35,739 nucleotides of DNA from an uncultured Lachnospiraceae bacterium. GTDB lineage: Bacteria > Bacillota > Clostridia > Lachnospirales > Lachnospiraceae. The notes under the pieces were generated by a model. That model saw only the letters and a list, made by a program, of their open reading frames with translations. It was not told the origin of the DNA and made no database searches. Of this stretch, positions 7,414 to 16,225 are shown piece by piece. Position numbers and translations under genes: made by a program. Location: NCBI GenBank assembly GCA_949155905.1, contig CASCWU010000030.1, forward strand, positions 1 through 35,739, read 5' to 3'. Every line of letters starts with the position of its first letter. Position 1 is the first letter of the stretch.

Positions 7414-9098
7414 AACTGATAGTAGAGGGAAAGGAACTGGAGCGGGAGAAGGGTGTGAAGCTTTCGGAGCTGGCAGAGGAGCTGCAAGGCGCGGAGAATA
7501 ACGTCCTGCTGGCGACGGTAAACGGGCGTTTGAAGGAACTGTGGAAGCCAGTAGAGGAGGATGCCGAAATCAAATTTCTTACCCTGGAATCAAAGGATGG
7601 GCGGAGAGCCTATGAACGTGCGCTGATTTTTGTTATGATTAAGGCAGTGCATGACAGCTTTCCTTATGAAGCGATAGAACGGGTATCGGTGGAATATTCC
7701 ATAGGAAACGGGCTGTACTGTGAGCTGCACGGAGCCAGGATAGAAGAAAACACGCCGCTTCCGGCCGGGATGACGGAGACGATCCGGCAGCGGATGGAGG
7801 AGCTGATAGAAGAGAATCAGATGTTTCGGAAGCTTTCGGTACATACCGACGAGGCAGTCCGGCTGTTCCACCACCATCATCTGCGGGACAAAGAGCGTCT
7901 GTTCCGCTATCGTCGGGTGTCCTGGACCAACGTATATGAGCTGGACGGCTATACCGACTATTTTTACGGCTATATGCCGCCTTGTACTGGTGTACTGAAG
8001 TATTATGATCTGATTCCGTATGATACCGGGATGATGCTTGTGCTGCCGCTTTCGGAGGAAAGCCGTTTCGGGGAAAAGGACATTCTTTTGAAAAGACCGG
8101 ACTGGAAGCCAAGAGAAAAGCTGTTCCGGACGCTTCATAGCTACAGCGACTGGGGGCGTCTGATGAACATTCAGGACGTAGGATCCCTAAACGATGCGAT
8201 TGCCCAGGGACGAATGCAGGATCTGATTTTGGTGCAGGAGGCTCTGCAGGAAAACCGGATTGCTGAAATCGCGGAAAAGATCGCTGCACAGCCGGATAAA
8301 AAAATGGTGATGATTGCCGGGCCTTCCTCTTCCGGGAAAACGACATTTTCGCATCGGCTCTCGATTGCCCTGCAGACCTATGGGCTGCATCCTCATCCGA
8401 TTGCCGTAGATGATTACTTTTTAAACCGTGAGGATACACCAAGGGATGAGGACGGAAACTACAACTTTGAATGCCTGGAGGCAATCGACATTGCTCAGTT
8501 TAATGAGGATATGCGGGCGCTTTTGGCCGGAGAAGAGGTAGAACTGCCGACCTTTAATTTTAAAACCGGAAAACGGGAATACAAGGGGAACCGAAAAAGG
8601 CTTGAAGCAGAGGATATTTTAATCATTGAAGGAATCCACTGCCTCAATGACAAACTCTCCTATTCGCTGCCAAGAGAAAAGAAATTTAAAATTTATATCA
8701 GCTCTCTGACACAGCTTAACATTGACGAGCATAACCGGATTCCGACGACAGACGCCAGGCTGCTGCGCCGTCTGGTACGAGATGCCAGAGCCCGTGGGAC
8801 GACGGCGGAAAATACGCTGGCGATGTGGGGTTCCGTCCGCCGGGGCGAGGAGGAAAATATTTTTCCGTTCCAGGAGGAGGCCGATGTGATGTTCAATTCG
8901 GCTCTGATCTATGAGCTGGCTGTATTAAAGCAATATGCAGAACCGATTTTATTCGGAATCGCCAAAGAGCATCCGGAATATTTAGAGGCCAATCGTCTGT
9001 TAAAGTTTTTGGATTATTTTCTGGGCGTCAGTACAGAGGATATTCCGCGGAATTCGATTATTCGGGAGTTTATCGGCGGAAGCTGCTTCCGGGTATAA
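7410..9098 (+). CDS. Nucleoside (uridine-type) kinase fused to a ThrRS-like N-terminal region
   Basis: The 562-residue protein has two parts. Residues 1-60 resemble a TGS domain, and residues 70-230 resemble the editing/second additional domain of threonyl-tRNA synthetase. Residues 290-562 are a phosphoribulokinase/uridine kinase-type P-loop domain with Walker A G304-PSSSG-K310-T, VDDYFLNREDTPRDEDG, and IIEGIHCLND. Such fusions are annotated as nucleoside kinases; the substrate is probably uridine or another nucleoside. A run of four histidines (about 154-157) lies in the middle region. ATG 7410 overlaps the trmK stop, with AAAGGAG ten bases upstream. It is the last gene of the operon, followed by a clear terminator. 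The role of the ThrRS-like part is unknown. Confidence 0.85.
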   Translation: MKLIVEGKELEREKGVKLSELAEELQGAENNVLLATVNGRLKELWKPVEEDAEIKFLTLESKDGRRAYERALIFVMIKAVHDSFPYEAIERVSVEYSIGNGLYCELHGARIEENTPLPAGMTETIRQRMEELIEENQMFRKLSVHTDEAVRLFHHHHLRDKERLFRYRRVSWTNVYELDGYTDYFYGYMPPCTGVLKYYDLIPYDTGMMLVLPLSEESRFGEKDILLKRPDWKPREKLFRTLHSYSDWGRLMNIQDVGSLNDAIAQGRMQDLILVQEALQENRIAEIAEKIAAQPDKKMVMIAGPSSSGKTTFSHRLSIALQTYGLHPHPIAVDDYFLNREDTPRDEDGNYNFECLEAIDIAQFNEDMRALLAGEEVELPTFNFKTGKREYKGNRKRLEAEDILIIEGIHCLNDKLSYSLPREKKFKIYISSLTQLNIDEHNRIPTTDARLLRRLVRDARARGTTAENTLAMWGSVRRGEEENIFPFQEEADVMFNSALIYELAVLKQYAEPILFGIAKEHPEYLEANRLLKFLDYFLGVSTEDIPRNSIIREFIGGSCFRV

Positions 9099-9184
9099 GA
9101 CATAGGATATAGAGTATAAGATATAGGAAGAGGGAGTATAGGATTAAGTAATAAGAAATAAGGATTTGGACAAATTTCTGATAG

Positions 9185-9224
9185 AGAGCTGGAGGCTGTT
9201 TTGAAATAGGCTTCCGGCTCTTTT
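9185..9224 (+). terminator. Terminator of the dgt-dnaG-rpoD-trmK-kinase operon
   Basis: A 12-bp stem (9185-9196 with 9210-9221, two G-T wobbles) around a 13-base loop is followed by TTTT. The preceding 9100-9170 stretch is A/T-rich with repeated TATAGGA/ATAAGA units. Confidence 0.75.
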
Positions 9225-9589
9225 ATGCACAGAGCCGCATGAGAAGGGTGTGATTGCTTTTTCCTACTCGATTAGAAGGGGAAAATTCTCCGGGAAGGAG
9301 AGCGCCTTTATGCGCTTACACTTATGCACGGATAAAAGAGGTTGTTTCCAAGTGGAAAGCGCAAAAAAATACCCATTTTTGAAAAATAGGCACTACTACA
9401 ATATCCACTATACCACATTTTTTATTACAAGTCTAGTCTTTTTTCATAAACTTTTGTAAAATAAGAGAGAACTGTTACAAACGGCTGTAACACAAGATAC
9501 TAAGATGATAAGTCTGTAAAGCAGGCAGCGCCTTGCGGCAGTATGGGGGCAGCCTGAGTCATTACGGCGCTTTAGAATGGAGGAAAAGT
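9225..9589 (+). promoter_or_regulatory. Leader region of the HelD-type helicase gene
   Basis: About 365 bases without a gene separate the terminator from the helicase start. It contains the perfect inverted repeat TGTTACA-n6-TGTAACA (9473-9492), a small hairpin AGCGC-n6-GCGCT near 9301-9316, and, just before the start codon, two interleaved complementary pairs: CAGGC with GCCTG and AGCGCC with GGCGCT (about 9521-9572). The interleaving would allow a pseudoknot or two competing folds. A possible -10 TAAAAT lies at 9457-9462 without a good -35. A 69-codon plus-strand frame at 9250-9459 has no recognisable product. The inverted repeat may be a repressor site, which is an inference. Confidence 0.4.
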
Positions 9590-11920
9590 ATGGAACCAAA
9601 CAAAGAAGCCATCCGCACGGCGGAGGAAGAACATCTCAAGTCTTGTATCGCCATTATTGAGGGGAATATCGAGCGGCTGACGAGTGAGGTGGCTCGGATG
9701 AGGGCGGAAACAAAGGAAATGTACGACAATTACCGTTCCGGGGATTCGGAGCTGCACAATGAGCTGGTGATTGGTCTGGATTTGCAGGATAAGGCAGAGC
9801 ATACGCTTTATAAAAATCTGCAGGCAGAGCAGAAGGCGTATTTTGGCCGGATTGATTACGAAGAGGAATACCATGCCGGGCTGGGGAGAAGGGAAGGGGA
9901 GGAGAATCCGAAATTTTCCCTTTATATCGGTAAAAATGGTATTATGCAGAGCAGTTCGGACATTTTAATCGTAGACTGGCGTGCGCCGGTGGCCAGTGTT
10001 TATTATGACAGCGACATTGGAAAAAGTCACTATAACGCACCGACCGGAGAGGAAATCCGAATCGATTTGCAGCTCAAGCGCACCTTTGAGCTAGAGAGAG
10101 ACAAGCTATATGATTTTTACGATACGGATGTGATCACGAACGATGAATTCTTAACAAAATATCTGGCGAAAAACAAAGAAGTCGTGTTAGGAGAAATCAT
10201 TGCGACCATCCAAAAGGAACAGAACCTGATTATCCGGGATACCCCATGGCATACTGTGATCGTCCAGGGCGTGGCAGGCAGTGGGAAAACGACCGTGGCG
10301 ATGCACCGAATTTCCTATATTCTCTACAATTTTAAGGATAAATTTAAGCCGCAGGAGTTTTATGTGATCGGCAGTAACCATATGCTGCTCAACTATATTA
10401 CAAGTGTGTTGCCAAGCCTTGACGTACAAGGAATCAATCAGATGACGTTGGAGGAGCTGCTGCTGCGGTTTTTAGAGGAAGAGTTTTTGGTAGGAACAGG
10501 TTCTGCAAAGGCAGAGAAAAAGGCAAGCAAAAAAGCAAAGCACTATCGGCTGATTGATAGCTTCCGGCGGACGGAACGGGAGCTGCTGCATTTTAAGGGC
10601 TCGCTGGATTTTATGCTGGCGTTGGAATATTATCTGGCAGAGGAGGAACGCCGTTCCCTTCCGCATTTGCCAAAGGAGGGACTGGAGTATGCCGGGCGGA
10701 TTCTTTACCGAAGGGAGGACTTAGAGGAATTTTTGCAGACCTTTTCCTGCTTTCAGACAAGCAATGGAACAATTAAGGCAGGCGGTGTGTCAGCAGAGGA
10801 AAAGATCGATATGCTAAACCAGAGGATTCTAAAAAAGGTGAAAATGCTCTGTGAGATGGCTGACGAGGAACGGGAGGTCATCCGGCGGGAGACGGCAAAA
10901 TTCCGCGGCTTTTTCGGAAAGGCAAAAAAGAGATGGAATATCACGGAGGTATACGGAGCATTTTTAGAGGAACTGAGAGAAAAGAGGGAATGGTTTTGCC
11001 AGAAGGGGTTGCAATTACCACCGGATTCTGTTTTAATACAAATAGAAGGAGAATTTTTAGGAAAGCAGGCCGATCTGTATGATATGGCGGCGTTGCTTTT
11101 GATCAAAAAGCGGATGAAATGGTGCAACGATCTGGATTTGGTTTCTCATGTCGTGGTCGATGAAGCACAGGACTTCGGCGTATCGGTTTTTTACAGTCTG
11201 CATCAGGCCTTTCCGACGGCAACCTTTACGATTATGGGCGATGTTTCTCAAAATATTTATTATGATTCCGGGATGAATGACTGGGTGGATCTGCGAGAAA
11301 GAGTATTTTCAGCGGAGAAGGATCGCTTCTACCGGCTTGTAAAAAGCTATCGGAATACCGTAGAGATCAGCCGCTTTGCCGGAAAGCTGTTGGAAAAGGG
11401 AAGCTTTGAAACGTATGCGATTGACCCGGTGATCCGCCATGGCAGAGAGGCGGCTGTGATAGAAGAAAGGGATACGGATGCCCTAACCAGGCAGGCCGCC
11501 ATGCTGATAAAGGAGCTGTTAGAACGTGGATTTTCTACGATTGCCGTGATTGGCCGGGATGAGGAGGAATGTAAGCAGGTTTTAGACGGAGTCTGTTCCA
11601 GCCTCCAGGTGGTCAGAGAAGCTTCTGCCAGAGTTTCCAGGCAGGCATCGGAGCAAAAAGAGGTTGCGATACATGAAATTACTGAGCAGACAGAGGAGGT
11701 CAATTCCCTGACCGGCGTTCTGGTGCTTCCGATCCAAATGATCAAGGGTTTGGAGTTTGATGCGGTTTTACTTTGGAATCCATCCGAGCAGCACTATCCG
11801 GCAGGAGATGCCAACGTAAAGCTGTTGTATGTGGCGGTGACAAGAGCGCTGCATGAGCTGTATTTGCTCGTCGATCAAAGGGAGGGGCTCTGTGATCTGC
11901 TGCAGGTTACAAAGCCTTAA
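9590..11920 (+). CDS. helD: HelD-type RNA polymerase recycling ATPase / UvrD-like helicase
   Basis: The 776-residue protein has the HelD architecture. An N-terminal coiled-coil arm (about 1-100) inserts into RNA polymerase channels in characterised Bacillus homologues. A conserved block SSSDILIVDWRAPVASVYYD (121-140) follows, then a split superfamily 1 helicase core: Walker A G227-VAGSG-K233-TT, Walker B VVVDEAQDF, and late motifs VKSYRNTVEIS, MIKGLEFDAV and LYVAVTRA. HelD removes RNA polymerase from stalled complexes using ATP. I chose ATG 9590 because GGAGG (9579-9583) lies 6 bases upstream; the frame extends back to TTG 9533 without a ribosome site. The gene has its own long leader. Other UvrD-like helicases lack this N-terminal arm. 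Confidence 0.88.
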   Translation: MEPNKEAIRTAEEEHLKSCIAIIEGNIERLTSEVARMRAETKEMYDNYRSGDSELHNELVIGLDLQDKAEHTLYKNLQAEQKAYFGRIDYEEEYHAGLGRREGEENPKFSLYIGKNGIMQSSSDILIVDWRAPVASVYYDSDIGKSHYNAPTGEEIRIDLQLKRTFELERDKLYDFYDTDVITNDEFLTKYLAKNKEVVLGEIIATIQKEQNLIIRDTPWHTVIVQGVAGSGKTTVAMHRISYILYNFKDKFKPQEFYVIGSNHMLLNYITSVLPSLDVQGINQMTLEELLLRFLEEEFLVGTGSAKAEKKASKKAKHYRLIDSFRRTERELLHFKGSLDFMLALEYYLAEEERRSLPHLPKEGLEYAGRILYRREDLEEFLQTFSCFQTSNGTIKAGGVSAEEKIDMLNQRILKKVKMLCEMADEEREVIRRETAKFRGFFGKAKKRWNITEVYGAFLEELREKREWFCQKGLQLPPDSVLIQIEGEFLGKQADLYDMAALLLIKKRMKWCNDLDLVSHVVVDEAQDFGVSVFYSLHQAFPTATFTIMGDVSQNIYYDSGMNDWVDLRERVFSAEKDRFYRLVKSYRNTVEISRFAGKLLEKGSFETYAIDPVIRHGREAAVIEERDTDALTRQAAMLIKELLERGFSTIAVIGRDEEECKQVLDGVCSSLQVVREASARVSRQASEQKEVAIHEITEQTEEVNSLTGVLVLPIQMIKGLEFDAVLLWNPSEQHYPAGDANVKLLYVAVTRALHELYLLVDQREGLCDLLQVTKP

Positions 11921-12011
11921 AAAAGGAAAGCAGCGTAAGAGGGCAAAGTAAATGACAATTAGCAGTTAATAACTGGTAGCTAGCGTGGAGAGGGAGAAAA
12001 AAAGAAAAAAG

Positions 12012-13346
12012 ATGAAAAAAAGAAGAAAACAAATTTTTACGGGAACTGTCGGTCTGATTTGCCTGCTTGTCACCGGGCTGCTTTCCGGCTGCGGCAGTCT
12101 GGCAAAGCCAGAGGAGCCGCGGACAGTAAGGCTCGTGTTGGCAACGGATTTGCACTATCTTTCTCCGGGGCTGACGGATAAGGGATACTATTTTGAGGCG
12201 ATTAACGAGCAGGGAGACGGCAGGCTGCTCTGGTATCAGCAGGAGATCCTAGAGGCGTTTCTGGCAGACATGAAGGAGCTAAAGCCGGATGCGGTACTGC
12301 TGTCGGGAGATTTGACCTATAATGGAGAGAAGGAGAGTCACGAGGTACTGGCAGAACGGCTTTCGGAACTGACCGAGGAGGGGATTTTGGTCTATGTCAT
12401 ACCTGGAAATCACGATATCAACAACCTGTTAAGCCGTTCCTTTTTCGGGGAGGAGGCCGAGCGGGTAGAAAGTGTGCTGATCGAGGATTTTAAAGAGATT
12501 TATCAGGAATTTGGCTACGGAAAGGATGGAGGGAGAAAAAAAGAGGCGCTCTGTGGCAACAGGCTGCTGGAACATTCGCCGGACGGTCTGAGCTATATAG
12601 TTCGCTTACAGGATCGGATTAGCCTTTATCTGCTTAATACAAACCGTTTTCTGGACGGCTATCAAATCGGAAGCGGCATCGGGGAAGAGACTCTGGACTG
12701 GTTAGACGACTGGCTGAGCCAGGATCAAAAGGAAGGACGGACACCGATTGCCGTCGGGCATCACAACCTGCTGGTACATAATCCGTTTTTTGTCAAAGGC
12801 TATGTCTGTTCGGACAGCGAGGAGGTAAAGCAGGTACTGGCGGAGAGAGAGGTTCCGTTGTATTTGAGCGGGCATATGCACATCCAGCACGAAGCAAGAG
12901 AGCAGGCAGGAGACTGGGAACTGTGGGATATCGCAGGAAGCTCGCTGATGGTAAATCCGCACCAGTACGGGCTTGTAACGATAGATACAGACGGAGGGAT
13001 TTCCTATGAGAAACGCTCTGTCAAGGTAGAAGAATACGCTAAGGCGCAAGGAAGGACGGAGGAGGAACTGCTGCATTTTGCGGAATATGCCGAGAATTTT
13101 TTCTATCAGAACCAATACAAGCGGGTGATGGAAAACCTGAAAAAGACGGATCTGTCAGAGGATGTGAGAGAACGTCTGGCCGATTATTCCGCCCGGATGA
13201 ACGTGGCGTACTTTGCCGGAATGGGAGAAGCAGAAAGGCAAGCCTTCCGGGAGGATGCCGGCTATCAGCTCTGGCAGGAGGTCAGGGAACAGCTTGGAGA
13301 GGAAAGCTTTTGGTATGAGTACCGGGACAGTATTTTGGAGGAATAG
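12012..13346 (+). CDS. Lipoprotein metallophosphoesterase (calcineurin-like)
   Basis: The 444-residue protein starts with a basic stretch and a hydrophobic signal ending in the lipobox L24-S-G-C27, so it is probably anchored outside the membrane. The metallophosphoesterase motifs appear in order: D46-L-H48 (ATDLHYL), GDLTYNGE, GNHDIN, GHHN and GHMH. The substrate is unknown. I chose ATG 12012 because it places the signal peptide at the N-terminus, but the GGGAG sequence (11992-11996) is 15 bases away; a GTG at 11985 in frame would add nine residues and has no ribosome site. There is no terminator between helD and this gene (91 bases), which contains the small palindrome AGTTAATAACT (11964-11974), so read-through from helD is possible. 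Confidence 0.82.
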   Translation: MKKRRKQIFTGTVGLICLLVTGLLSGCGSLAKPEEPRTVRLVLATDLHYLSPGLTDKGYYFEAINEQGDGRLLWYQQEILEAFLADMKELKPDAVLLSGDLTYNGEKESHEVLAERLSELTEEGILVYVIPGNHDINNLLSRSFFGEEAERVESVLIEDFKEIYQEFGYGKDGGRKKEALCGNRLLEHSPDGLSYIVRLQDRISLYLLNTNRFLDGYQIGSGIGEETLDWLDDWLSQDQKEGRTPIAVGHHNLLVHNPFFVKGYVCSDSEEVKQVLAEREVPLYLSGHMHIQHEAREQAGDWELWDIAGSSLMVNPHQYGLVTIDTDGGISYEKRSVKVEEYAKAQGRTEEELLHFAEYAENFFYQNQYKRVMENLKKTDLSEDVRERLADYSARMNVAYFAGMGEAERQAFREDAGYQLWQEVREQLGEESFWYEYRDSILEE

Positions 13347-13361
13347 AAGGAGAAATCAAAG

Positions 13362-13389
13362 AGCCAGGCGGTTTAGCTTCCGTCTGGCT
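13362..13389. terminator. Bidirectional terminator between convergent genes
   Basis: A 10-bp stem pairs 13362-13371 with 13380-13389 (one G-T wobble) around an 8-base loop. It lies 16 bases after the metallophosphoesterase stop and encloses the stop codon of the leftward sensor kinase gene. T-rich sequence follows on both strands, though neither tract is long. Confidence 0.6.
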
Positions 13390-15097
13390 TATCCTTTTGC
13401 AGAGGAATCGAAAAAGAAACGCAGGTATACACTCCCTCCTGACTTTCGATATGGAGCTGAAATTCCGTTCCGTAATAAAGCTGGAGCCGTTTATGAATGT
13501 TGACTAAAGAGATGCCTTTGGTATCATAATGTTCTTCATTATCGTAAAGCTGTAAGCGGATCTTGGCAAGCTTGTCTGGCGGGATACCAATGCCGTTGTC
13601 TGTTATCTCAAGTAAAATCCGGTTTTCCTCTACGATCCGGGCGCGGATTGTGACAGAAAGCGGCTCGCCGGAGGAGATGACGGCATGTGTCATACAGTTT
13701 TCCAGGATTGGCTGTAGAAGCTGGCGGAGGATGCGGTAGTTGCACAAGACATCCTCTACGTCATACTCTACCAGGAAACAGTGGTTGTAGCGGATGTTCA
13801 TGATATACACATATTGCTCTAAAATCTGGAATTCGTCAAACAGATTGATGTAGTCGGTCGGAAGATAGGCGTAGCGCATGATAGTTCCAAGTCCCTCGGT
13901 CATTTGAGAGATATCCTCTGTCTGGTAACGGTCAGAGAGGATTTTAATGGAATTTAGCGTGTTGAAGATAAAATGAGCGTCGATTTGCTTGCGGAGCAGA
14001 TAGGTTTTGTATTTGGCCTCCTTTAAGGCAGCTTCATAAAGGCGCTGCTGATTTAAAAAGGCGCGGTGGCTAAAATCGTCAATACGTGAGAGCATCTGAT
14101 TGATCGTCTGAGCGAGCTTGACGATCTGCAGGCTCTGGTAAATGTGCGGTTGGAAGACGACACGGCCTTTGGCACCCTGACTGCCGAGCGAGCTTAATAT
14201 GGTGATCATGTAGTCAATAGGATGGAACACCATATGATTGATGAGCTTGCTGACCGCAATTAACACCAGAAAAAGAATCAATAGGAGCAATAGGGTATTG
14301 GTAATAAACAGGCTTTGATAGGGGAGCAGCTTGGAATTATCCTGTAATATACAAAGCCGGATTTGCGAAGGGGAAAGGAGCTGCTCAGAAAGAGCCAAAG
14401 TCCCCTCTTTGGCAAGAGAGGCCGAGTATTCTATGCCGAGTAACTCCCTCCGATTGCTCAGAGAAACCTGCTGATCGGCATTTAACAGCATAACAGAAAG
14501 ACCGTTGATGGCAGCATAGCTGTCTAAGCAGCGCTGCATACTGTCGCAGCGGGAAAGCAAAATCGCCCAGCCGATTTGCGTCAGCGGAACCATTTTAGAA
14601 CGGTAAATAGGAACATAGGCAATCAAATAGGTCGTATCCTGAATCGTTTGAAAGAGATAAGAGGAGGAAGGAAACTGTCTGGTAGCTTGATAAAGCTCCT
14701 TGCAGATATCCAGAGAAAAGAACTCTCCGTATTGGTAGCAATGCTCTTGCTGGTCGTAAATAAAAACAGAAGCCAGGGTAGGATGCTCTTTTAGAGTGCC
14801 TTGCATTTGCTTGTAGATATTGATATTGTCCTGATAACGGTTGGCTGCGTTTTCTTCCAGAAGGAAACGGCTGATATAGCTGTCTGAGGAAAAGGAGCTT
14901 GCCGTATGCTCCAAAAAAGAAACCTCCTCCTGCAGTTCTTTGGTAAGCTGGGCAGAAATGAAGGAAATCGTTTCCAGTGAATTTTTGCGTGCGCTTGCCA
15001 TCAGAAGCCGAAAATGGAAAAGCTGCATACACAAAATCAGGAAGGCCAGCAACAGCATACTATAGACATAAATTTCCTTTAAGGTTTTCTGTTTCAT
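13373..15097 (-). CDS. YesM-like sensor histidine kinase
   Basis: The 574-residue membrane kinase probably senses an extracellular carbohydrate and phosphorylates the adjacent regulator. A membrane segment at about 10-30, an extracytoplasmic sensor of about 230 residues, a second membrane segment at about 263-286 and a HAMP-like linker precede the kinase domain. The His_kinase motif reads QIDAH375FIFNTLNSI; most relatives have QINPHFLYNTLN, so the usual proline is an alanine here. The ATPase shows the N-box QPILENCMTHA, DNGIGIP and KGISLVNIHKRL. I chose the ATG at 15097-15095, with AAGGAG 8 bases upstream, which overlaps the stop of the regulator gene by the ATGA arrangement. Open frame continues upstream into the regulator gene but reads through its other frame. 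Confidence 0.9.
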   Translation of the reverse strand: MKQKTLKEIYVYSMLLLAFLILCMQLFHFRLLMASARKNSLETISFISAQLTKELQEEVSFLEHTASSFSSDSYISRFLLEENAANRYQDNINIYKQMQGTLKEHPTLASVFIYDQQEHCYQYGEFFSLDICKELYQATRQFPSSSYLFQTIQDTTYLIAYVPIYRSKMVPLTQIGWAILLSRCDSMQRCLDSYAAINGLSVMLLNADQQVSLSNRRELLGIEYSASLAKEGTLALSEQLLSPSQIRLCILQDNSKLLPYQSLFITNTLLLLLILFLVLIAVSKLINHMVFHPIDYMITILSSLGSQGAKGRVVFQPHIYQSLQIVKLAQTINQMLSRIDDFSHRAFLNQQRLYEAALKEAKYKTYLLRKQIDAHFIFNTLNSIKILSDRYQTEDISQMTEGLGTIMRYAYLPTDYINLFDEFQILEQYVYIMNIRYNHCFLVEYDVEDVLCNYRILRQLLQPILENCMTHAVISSGEPLSVTIRARIVEENRILLEITDNGIGIPPDKLAKIRLQLYDNEEHYDTKGISLVNIHKRLQLYYGTEFQLHIESQEGVYTCVSFSIPLQKDKPDGS

Positions 15098-15825
15098 GAT
15101 GTTTGCTCCTTTTTTCTCCATTCGGAGGGCGTACAGGAATGCTGCTGCTGAAAGACCCGGCAAAAATAAAAATAATCGGGATACCCGCAGAGACTGGCGA
15201 TTTCCTTTACCTGTTTCTGAGATTTTTCTAAATATAGGCAAGCCTTCTCCATCCGTTTTTCTGTGATATAGGCGGAAAAGGTCGTGTTCATATAGCGGCT
15301 GAAATACCCGCCGACAGTGTTGGAGGAAAGCTCCGTCTGCTCTGCGACATCGGAAAGGGTAAGCTTTTCGGGCAGATGGGCGTCGATGTATTCGAGTACC
15401 GTACGGAAGCGGTCGTGATAGGCTTCATAAGGCTGCACCAGCGTATTTCTGGCAAGGTGGCTTTGGATTCGGCCAAGCAGCGTTTCAAAATCCTGTTTGT
15501 CAACCGGCTTTAACAGATAATCAAAGACCGAAAGCTGCAGGCTTTTCTTTAAATAACAAAAATCTGAATATGCACTGGTGATCACCGGGAGCGGCGGTTG
15601 CTCCATGCCTTGGTGCAGCCGCTCGATCAGCTCTAAGCCGTTGATGTGCGGCATACGGATATCGGTGAACAGGACATGCGGGCAAAGCCTTGGAATTTCC
15701 TCTAAAGCCGTCCGGGCGCTGGTGCTGTGTCCGATGATTTCAAACTGATTGTCCAGCCATTCCGGCATGGCCAGAAAGGAAGATAAAAAAATCGGCTCGT
15801 CGTCTACAAGATACACCTGGTACAT
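15094..15825 (-). CDS. YesN-like response regulator with AraC-type DNA-binding domain
   Basis: The 243-residue protein has a receiver domain (about 1-125) with the acidic pocket D8-D9, phospho-acceptor D55 in LFTDIRMPHINGLE, and the conserved lysine in FDYLLKPVD. The C-terminal 100 residues form an AraC-type double helix-turn-helix (LTLSDVAEQTELSSNTVGGYFSRYM and VKEIASLCGYPDYFYFCRVFQ). It likely activates the divergent transporter-sulfatase genes when phosphorylated by the coupled kinase. ATG at 15825-15823 has AGGAGG (plus-strand CCTCCT 15835-15840) 9 bases upstream; a TTG further out at 15846 was rejected. Confidence 0.92.
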   Translation of the reverse strand: MYQVYLVDDEPIFLSSFLAMPEWLDNQFEIIGHSTSARTALEEIPRLCPHVLFTDIRMPHINGLELIERLHQGMEQPPLPVITSAYSDFCYLKKSLQLSVFDYLLKPVDKQDFETLLGRIQSHLARNTLVQPYEAYHDRFRTVLEYIDAHLPEKLTLSDVAEQTELSSNTVGGYFSRYMNTTFSAYITEKRMEKACLYLEKSQKQVKEIASLCGYPDYFYFCRVFQQQHSCTPSEWRKKEQTS

Positions 15826-15906
15826 CGTGTTGTTCCTCCTTTGCAACAGGAATCATCTTATGCCTTTTTAGGCAATCAAACCAGTATCGTAAAAAAATCC
15901 AATTCT

Positions 15907-15937
15907 ATTTTAACATAGTTCACGAAGAAAATACAAT
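15907..15937. promoter_or_regulatory. Candidate divergent promoters between the two-component genes and the transporter genes
   Basis: On the minus strand TAAAAT (plus 15907-15912) could be the -10 of the regulator gene, with only a weak TTGTAT-like -35. On the plus strand TTAACA (15910-15915), a 16-base spacer and TACAAT (15932-15937) could start the transporter operon. The stretch is A/T-rich, so chance matches are likely. If the plus promoter is right, the transporter leader is about 280 bases long. Confidence 0.3.
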
Positions 15938-16121
15938 ATACAATTAAATTTTTCTATTCCTAATCCACGAAAAAAAGTGTCGTTCTCCATGTTTTTTGTG
16001 AAATATTCCATACGAAAAGAGGCAGATATGCTTTATCATAGAGTACAGGAACACACCGAAACGCTGCGGATACCGATAGCCTTGGCGCATATAACTGGTG
16101 TCTCCTGAAATAGAATAGGCG

Positions 16122-16200
16122 CACCGGAGCTTGCCGGGTAGGCTTTCGGTAGCATAGGGAGTTCCGGTGACAGCAGGACAGAAGAAAGGTCTGTCTGCTG
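16122..16200 (+). other. Structured 5' leader of the transporter-sulfatase operon
   Basis: CACCGGA (16122-16128) pairs with TCCGGTG (16163-16169), closing a loop that contains a smaller stem (TGCCG 16132-16136 with CGGTA 16147-16151). A second hairpin follows at once: 16171-16182 with 16190-16200, 11 bp with one bulged G. It ends about 11 bases before the ribosome site of the first permease gene. Neither hairpin has a U-tract. I recognise no known riboswitch class; the rest of 15938-16121 shows nothing I can name. Confidence 0.4.
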
Positions 16201-16225
16201 ATCAAACAAGAGAGGAGGATAGAAC

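Noticed and set aside
7639-8484. A 281-codon open frame on the minus strand inside the nucleoside kinase gene
   Set aside because: It is antisense to a well-supported gene, has no ribosome site or family signature, and its composition is what the opposite strand of a coding region gives.
9250-9459. A 69-codon plus-strand frame in the helD leader
   Set aside because: No good ribosome site, no recognisable product, and an A/T-rich low-complexity end.
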